NCBI GenBank assembly: GCA_015665265.1
Contig: JADFAM010000071.1
Span: 1-42,638, forward strand
Direction of reading: 5' to 3'
DNA: 42,638 nucleotides
Source: Flavobacterium sp.
Lineage (GTDB): Bacteria > Bacteroidota > Bacteroidia > Flavobacteriales > Flavobacteriaceae
Part shown: positions 42,515 through 42,638 of the stretch, in pieces
Position numbering within the stretch: position 1 is the stretch's first letter
How the letters are laid out: every line of letters begins with the position of its first letter
Made by a program: the position numbers and the translations under genes
The notes under the pieces: model-generated
Databases searched by the model: none
What the model was told of the DNA's origin: nothing
The model's input: the letters and a program-made list of their open reading frames with translations, nothing else

Positions 42515-42638
42515 ATGAAAAAAATTTTATTATTAGTAATAGCTATCACAGCAAGTATGACTATTAACTCCCAAACAGCCGAAGAAATCATAGCAAATTA
42601 TTTTGAAAATACAGGAGGGATAGAAAACTGGGCAAAGT
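42515..42638 (+). CDS. Exported protein, truncated by the window edge
   Basis: The first 41 codons are visible. A signal peptide (MKKILLLVIAITASMTINSQ) is followed by TAEEIIANYFENTGGIENWAK, which resembles the start of flavobacterial outer-membrane lipoprotein-sorting-like proteins. The frame stays open to position 42638. The assignment beyond 'exported protein' is a guess. Confidence 0.65.
   Translation, partial: MKKILLLVIAITASMTINSQTAEEIIANYFENTGGIENWAK

Noticed and set aside
1..42638. CRISPR array, prophage, insertion sequence or integrase
   Set aside because: No regularly spaced direct repeats and no transposase, integrase, capsid or Cas motifs were found on either strand. The only mobile-like signal is the cassette candidate near 10-11 kb.

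Overview
The window looks like a chromosomal segment of a marine-type flavobacterium (Bacteroidota, Flavobacteriaceae). The evidence is strong AT richness, no usable Shine-Dalgarno sequences, several promoters of the Bacteroidota type (TTG, a 19-22 nt spacer, TAnnTTTG), the gliding gene gldA, a secreted metalloprotease with a type IX secretion (T9SS) C-terminal domain, a 'putative porin', and the flavobacterial order pheA-aminotransferase-tyrA-DAHP synthase/chorismate mutase-rsgA-dtd. I cannot name the genus. Most of the window is ordinary core genome.

Layout. 1-3457: tRNA-Asp, then a two-gene gluconate module, a fused gluconokinase/6-phosphogluconate dehydrogenase followed by a GntP permease. 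3468-3917: a GNAT acetyltransferase. 4053-6509: an operon of ECF sigma factor, membrane anti-sigma-like protein and outer-membrane protein, behind an ECF-type promoter. 6530-8625: a membrane protein, an FAD amine-oxidase-like enzyme and a DUF2237 protein. 8684-11161: an accessory-looking stretch with an outer-membrane protein, a PEGA-like lipoprotein, a structured repeat, and an orphan two-TM protein gene held between short TATAAC/GTTATA repeats like a single-gene cassette. 11370-13839: glycerate kinase plus a second GntP permease. 13899-17779: two DUF3857 proteins in tandem, one keeping the transglutaminase triad and one having lost it.

17942-22110: the phenylalanine/tyrosine operon, preceded by a perfect promoter, an 18-codon Phe/Tyr-rich leader peptide and a terminator/antiterminator pair, i.e. 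a complete transcription attenuator. 22121-24930: a small exported protein, rsgA-dtd, a YceI lipoprotein, a 30-residue CDGSH-type protein and a terminator. 24932-29403: an Lrp regulator divergent from a Met/Cys gamma-lyase-family enzyme, a YdjM-like membrane protein and an NhaC antiporter. 29407-36086: putative porin, RNase HII, LipB and the T9SS metalloprotease. 36201-42413: gldA, DNA polymerase III alpha with an N-terminal proofreading exonuclease domain, and an alpha/beta hydrolase. A truncated exported-protein gene runs off the right edge.

The two items most worth follow-up are the aromatic attenuator and the cassette-like element at about 10.08-11.16 kb. All family assignments come from reading motifs, not from database searches.
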